Shown here piece by piece: positions 25,366 through 27,040 of a DNA stretch of 27,040 nt. Origin of the DNA: Pseudomonadota bacterium. Its GTDB lineage: Bacteria; Myxococcota_A; Polyangia; Polyangiales; Polyangiaceae. Numbering within the stretch: the stretch's first letter is position 1; each line of letters starts with the position of its first letter. The notes beneath the pieces were generated by a model. The model did no database searches. It saw only the letters and a list, made by a program, of their open reading frames with translations, and was not told where the DNA came from. The position numbers and the translations under genes were made by a program. The stretch is taken from the NCBI GenBank assembly GCA_023432025.1, contig JAEYVE010000023.1:1-27040 (forward strand), read 5' to 3'.

Positions 25366-25531
25366 GGGGTGGGGGCTGGTTCAAGGGACGCCCTCGTAGT
25401 GCGCCCCGGCGCTCATCGGAGCCCTCGTCCTCGCAACGCCGGCCCAGTTCGCGCTGGAGTTGCATCCAAGCACCCCACCCCGCAGCGGCGTGTGCCCCCC
25501 GCGCATTGGCGAGCTGGAGTAATTTGGGCCG
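25366..25531. other. non-coding spacer after the tRNA
   Basis: I see no gene, tRNA repeat or integrase signature here. A partial copy of the tRNA-Phe 3' end, as expected for an att site, was looked for here and further downstream and not found. Confidence 0.4.
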
Positions 25532-25744
25532 ATGAATCGCAAGCCGCCCCCCGATGACCTGGCGACGGAGTTGATGGAACTCGTCGACAAAGACGACAGC
25601 GAAGTCCTGATGTTCGACGAAGAGGGAAACATCCTTGTCGATACGACTATCGACTCCCGCATCCGCGCTCAGCGGCGCCGAGAACGCAATCCTGGACCTC
25701 CCGATCCGGCCCATCGTGATCACGAAGACGGATGTGACCCCTAG
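25532..25744 (+). CDS. Possible small acidic protein (70 aa)
   Basis: This ORF begins MNRKPPPDDLATELMELVDKDD and continues SEVLMFDEEGNILVD, then a basic Arg-rich stretch and a His/Asp-rich end. The first half looks protein-like, with G/C third positions and an amphipathic acidic helix. The second half is low quality. GGAG is 12 bp upstream of the ATG, which is rather far. No family is recognised. It ends exactly where the antisense transposase remnant ends, so its 3' part may be junction sequence. Reported with low confidence. Confidence 0.3.
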   Translation: MNRKPPPDDLATELMELVDKDDSEVLMFDEEGNILVDTTIDSRIRAQRRRERNPGPPDPAHRDHEDGCDP

Positions 25745-25903
25745 TTCGACGGGCTTCTTCCAGCGACATCGATTGCGAGACTCTCGCGCGTCCCTTCGTC
25801 GATCAGAATGAGGCATTTGAGCTTCTGACCGTTGGTTGCATGCGTCGTGCACGAAGTCGTAGGCCCAGACTTGGCTCGGGCCGTGCGCCGGCTGGGGCCT
25901 TGG
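25741..25903 (-). pseudogene. IS3-family transposase (OrfB/DDE) remnant, frameshifted and truncated
   Basis: On the minus strand, 25876-25838 encodes SQVWAYDFVHDAC and 25833-25759 encodes NGQKLKCLILIDEGTRESLAIDVAG. Together these match the start of the DDE catalytic core of IS3-family OrfB transposases (the NxVWxxDFVxD...G..LKCL..xDE.TRE.LAI pattern), including the first catalytic Asp. Four bases instead of a multiple of three separate them, so the frame is broken. The upstream HTH part, the other catalytic residues and the terminal inverted repeats are missing. A TAG at 25741 closes the second frame. This is a dead fragment, evidence of past transposition next to the tRNA. Confidence 0.75.
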
Positions 25904-25958
25904 GCGCGACGCCGCAACGCGCCAAGGGCCGATTCAACGTATAGTTCCGCGCCGGTCC

Positions 25959-27017
25959 ATGACAACGCGAAACGAAATCCGCGACCGATTGACGGACAAC
26001 GCTTTCCGGTTTCTCGCCCAAGCAGCAGACGAACTAGCCCAAGCGCCAGGAGACGCGCTGATCCACCTGTGTTCTGGTTTGGAACTACTAATGAAGGCGC
26101 GTCTGGCGCATGAGCATTGGTCGCTGGTGGCGGATCAGCCCGGCTCAAGGACTCTCGCGGAGGTCAGAGCAGGTGACTTCAAGTCCGTTGCTTTCCACGA
26201 TGCCATCAAGAGACTCGAGAATGTGACGGGAATCCAGTGGGACCCCACCAACCGTTCCCTTCTACACACGGTGGCCGGACATCGAAACCGCGTCCTTCAT
26301 TTCTACCACCACGCGTTGGATGGCGACGACGATGCTCTGCGCGCTGAAGTTGCGAAAGAACAGTGTCGTGCTTGGGCGATCTTCCGTGCACTGATCGCCG
26401 GTGATTGGAAGGGAACGCTGGGTGACGTCGACGCATCAATTGGGGAACTCGATACGAAGTTTCGTCAGAATCATGTCTACCTGGCGGTAGTATTCGAGCA
26501 ACTAGGTTCCGTGCTGCAAAAGGCTCGCGTCTCAGGGCGCGAAGTTCGCAACTGCTCCACCTGCAAGTTCGACTCGATGGTCGTCGACACCGAGCCCATG
26601 AGCGTCAAGGACGGAACCTGCTTGGTTTGCGGCGAGGGCTTCCGAGCCGTGCAGTTCACCTGTCCGGCGTGTGGGGGCCACGTGGAGACGGTTCCGGATA
26701 CGGAGATCTATTGTAGTTGCGGGCAAACGATGGAACTGAGCGAGCTCCTCCGGCAGCTAGGCCTTCGGGCGAGTCCCTCGCAGAACTGCTGGACATGCAC
26801 CAGGCACTTCGGGTCTGGCTCGGCATTCTCCGAAAACGTGGGACCGCGAGCATTCTGCATCTTCTGCATGCAGACCTACACCGGCAGGCAGCAAGAGTGT
26901 CGATCGTGCGGAACTACAGCAAAGATCACTCGCACTGAGCCGGAACGCAGTGGGCGAACCAGTTCGCGAGCATCCGTGTTCGGACGCGTAGGAAAGCTGA
27001 ACGTATTGCGCGTTTGA
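25959..27017 (+). CDS. HEPN-like protein with multiple zinc ribbons, function unknown
   Basis: The 352-aa product has an N-terminal helical domain (about 5-190) with AFRFLAQAADEL, LIHLCSGLELLMKARLAHEHW, FHDAIKRL and HRNRVLHFYHH. The last contains R109-N-R-V-L-H114, the R-x4-H signature with a polar residue after Arg that marks HEPN ribonuclease-type active sites. The C-terminal half has seven Cys pairs: 199/202 with 221/224, 235/238 with 252/254, 277/280 with 300/303, and 314/317 unpaired. These suggest three zinc ribbons plus one extra knuckle. It has no signal peptide or membrane helix. Third codon positions are clearly less GC-rich than in the rest of the window, and an IS3 remnant lies directly upstream, so it is probably acquired. 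HEPN proteins often act in toxin-antitoxin or antiphage systems, but this role is inferred. TATAGT at 25940 is a possible -10. The ATG has no clear Shine-Dalgarno. Confidence 0.8.
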   Translation: MTTRNEIRDRLTDNAFRFLAQAADELAQAPGDALIHLCSGLELLMKARLAHEHWSLVADQPGSRTLAEVRAGDFKSVAFHDAIKRLENVTGIQWDPTNRSLLHTVAGHRNRVLHFYHHALDGDDDALRAEVAKEQCRAWAIFRALIAGDWKGTLGDVDASIGELDTKFRQNHVYLAVVFEQLGSVLQKARVSGREVRNCSTCKFDSMVVDTEPMSVKDGTCLVCGEGFRAVQFTCPACGGHVETVPDTEIYCSCGQTMELSELLRQLGLRASPSQNCWTCTRHFGSGSAFSENVGPRAFCIFCMQTYTGRQQECRSCGTTAKITRTEPERSGRTSSRASVFGRVGKLNVLRV

Positions 27018-27040
27018 GCTTCTCCTTCGAGCGCTCTTTG

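Noticed and set aside
24143..25852. 569-codon minus-strand frame spanning lipoprotein B, the tRNA and the IS remnant
   Set aside because: It crosses a tRNA and is antisense to a well-supported gene; only its first few codons (the transposase fragment) have meaning.

Overview
The window looks like chromosomal DNA from a myxobacterium or a close relative (Myxococcota, Polyangia-like). This is inferred from the very high GC content with G/C-rich third codon positions and from the gene set: a eukaryote-like Ser/Thr kinase with an Ala/Pro-rich exported tail, a PEGA-domain protein, lipoproteins with long Gly/Ser/Thr linkers, an EGF-HAF-propeller lipoprotein, and a matrixin-type protease with a hydrophobic, Arg-rich C-terminus. 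No 16S rRNA or other species marker is present.

Layout. (1) 1-4369, minus strand: the protein quality-control cluster tig, clpP, clpX and the first 83 codons of a lon gene that appears frameshifted near the window edge. (2) 4657-4928, minus: a 60-residue acidic small protein with a structured leader and a strong intrinsic terminator. (3) 5348-7049, plus: parA and parB (chromosome segregation), followed by an unusual 15-bp tandem repeat that starts inside the last parB codons. (4) 7348-8778, plus: a lipoprotein with two EGF modules and seven HAF-type repeats. It converges on a minus-strand series read as glnD (12272-14968), a TPR lipoprotein, a CAP/SCP-domain lipoprotein and an MHS-family transporter (8812-10140). 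(5) 15060-16549, plus: a secreted protein of unknown function translationally overlapping a matrixin-like zinc protease. (6) 16843-19084, minus: biotin synthase with a Cys/His-rich tail, and a PilT/PilU-type ATPase. (7) 19184-25150, plus: Ser/Thr kinase, PEGA protein and two paralogous lipoproteins, closely spaced and probably working at the cell envelope. (8) 25243-25318: tRNA-Phe(GAA) with its own hairpin terminator.

Downstream of the tRNA the character changes. There is a possible small acidic ORF, a truncated and frameshifted IS3-family transposase remnant, and a gene with visibly lower GC (25959-27017). Its product has an N-terminal domain with a HEPN-type R-x4-H motif and seven Cys pairs that would form zinc ribbons. 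This tRNA-flanking stretch looks horizontally acquired, and that gene is the best candidate here for an undescribed system.

Together most of the window is core housekeeping (proteostasis, segregation, nitrogen signalling, biotin, tRNA) interleaved with lineage-specific envelope and secreted proteins. Starts were chosen from the sequence. Several genes lack a clear Shine-Dalgarno, so start positions are less certain than stops.
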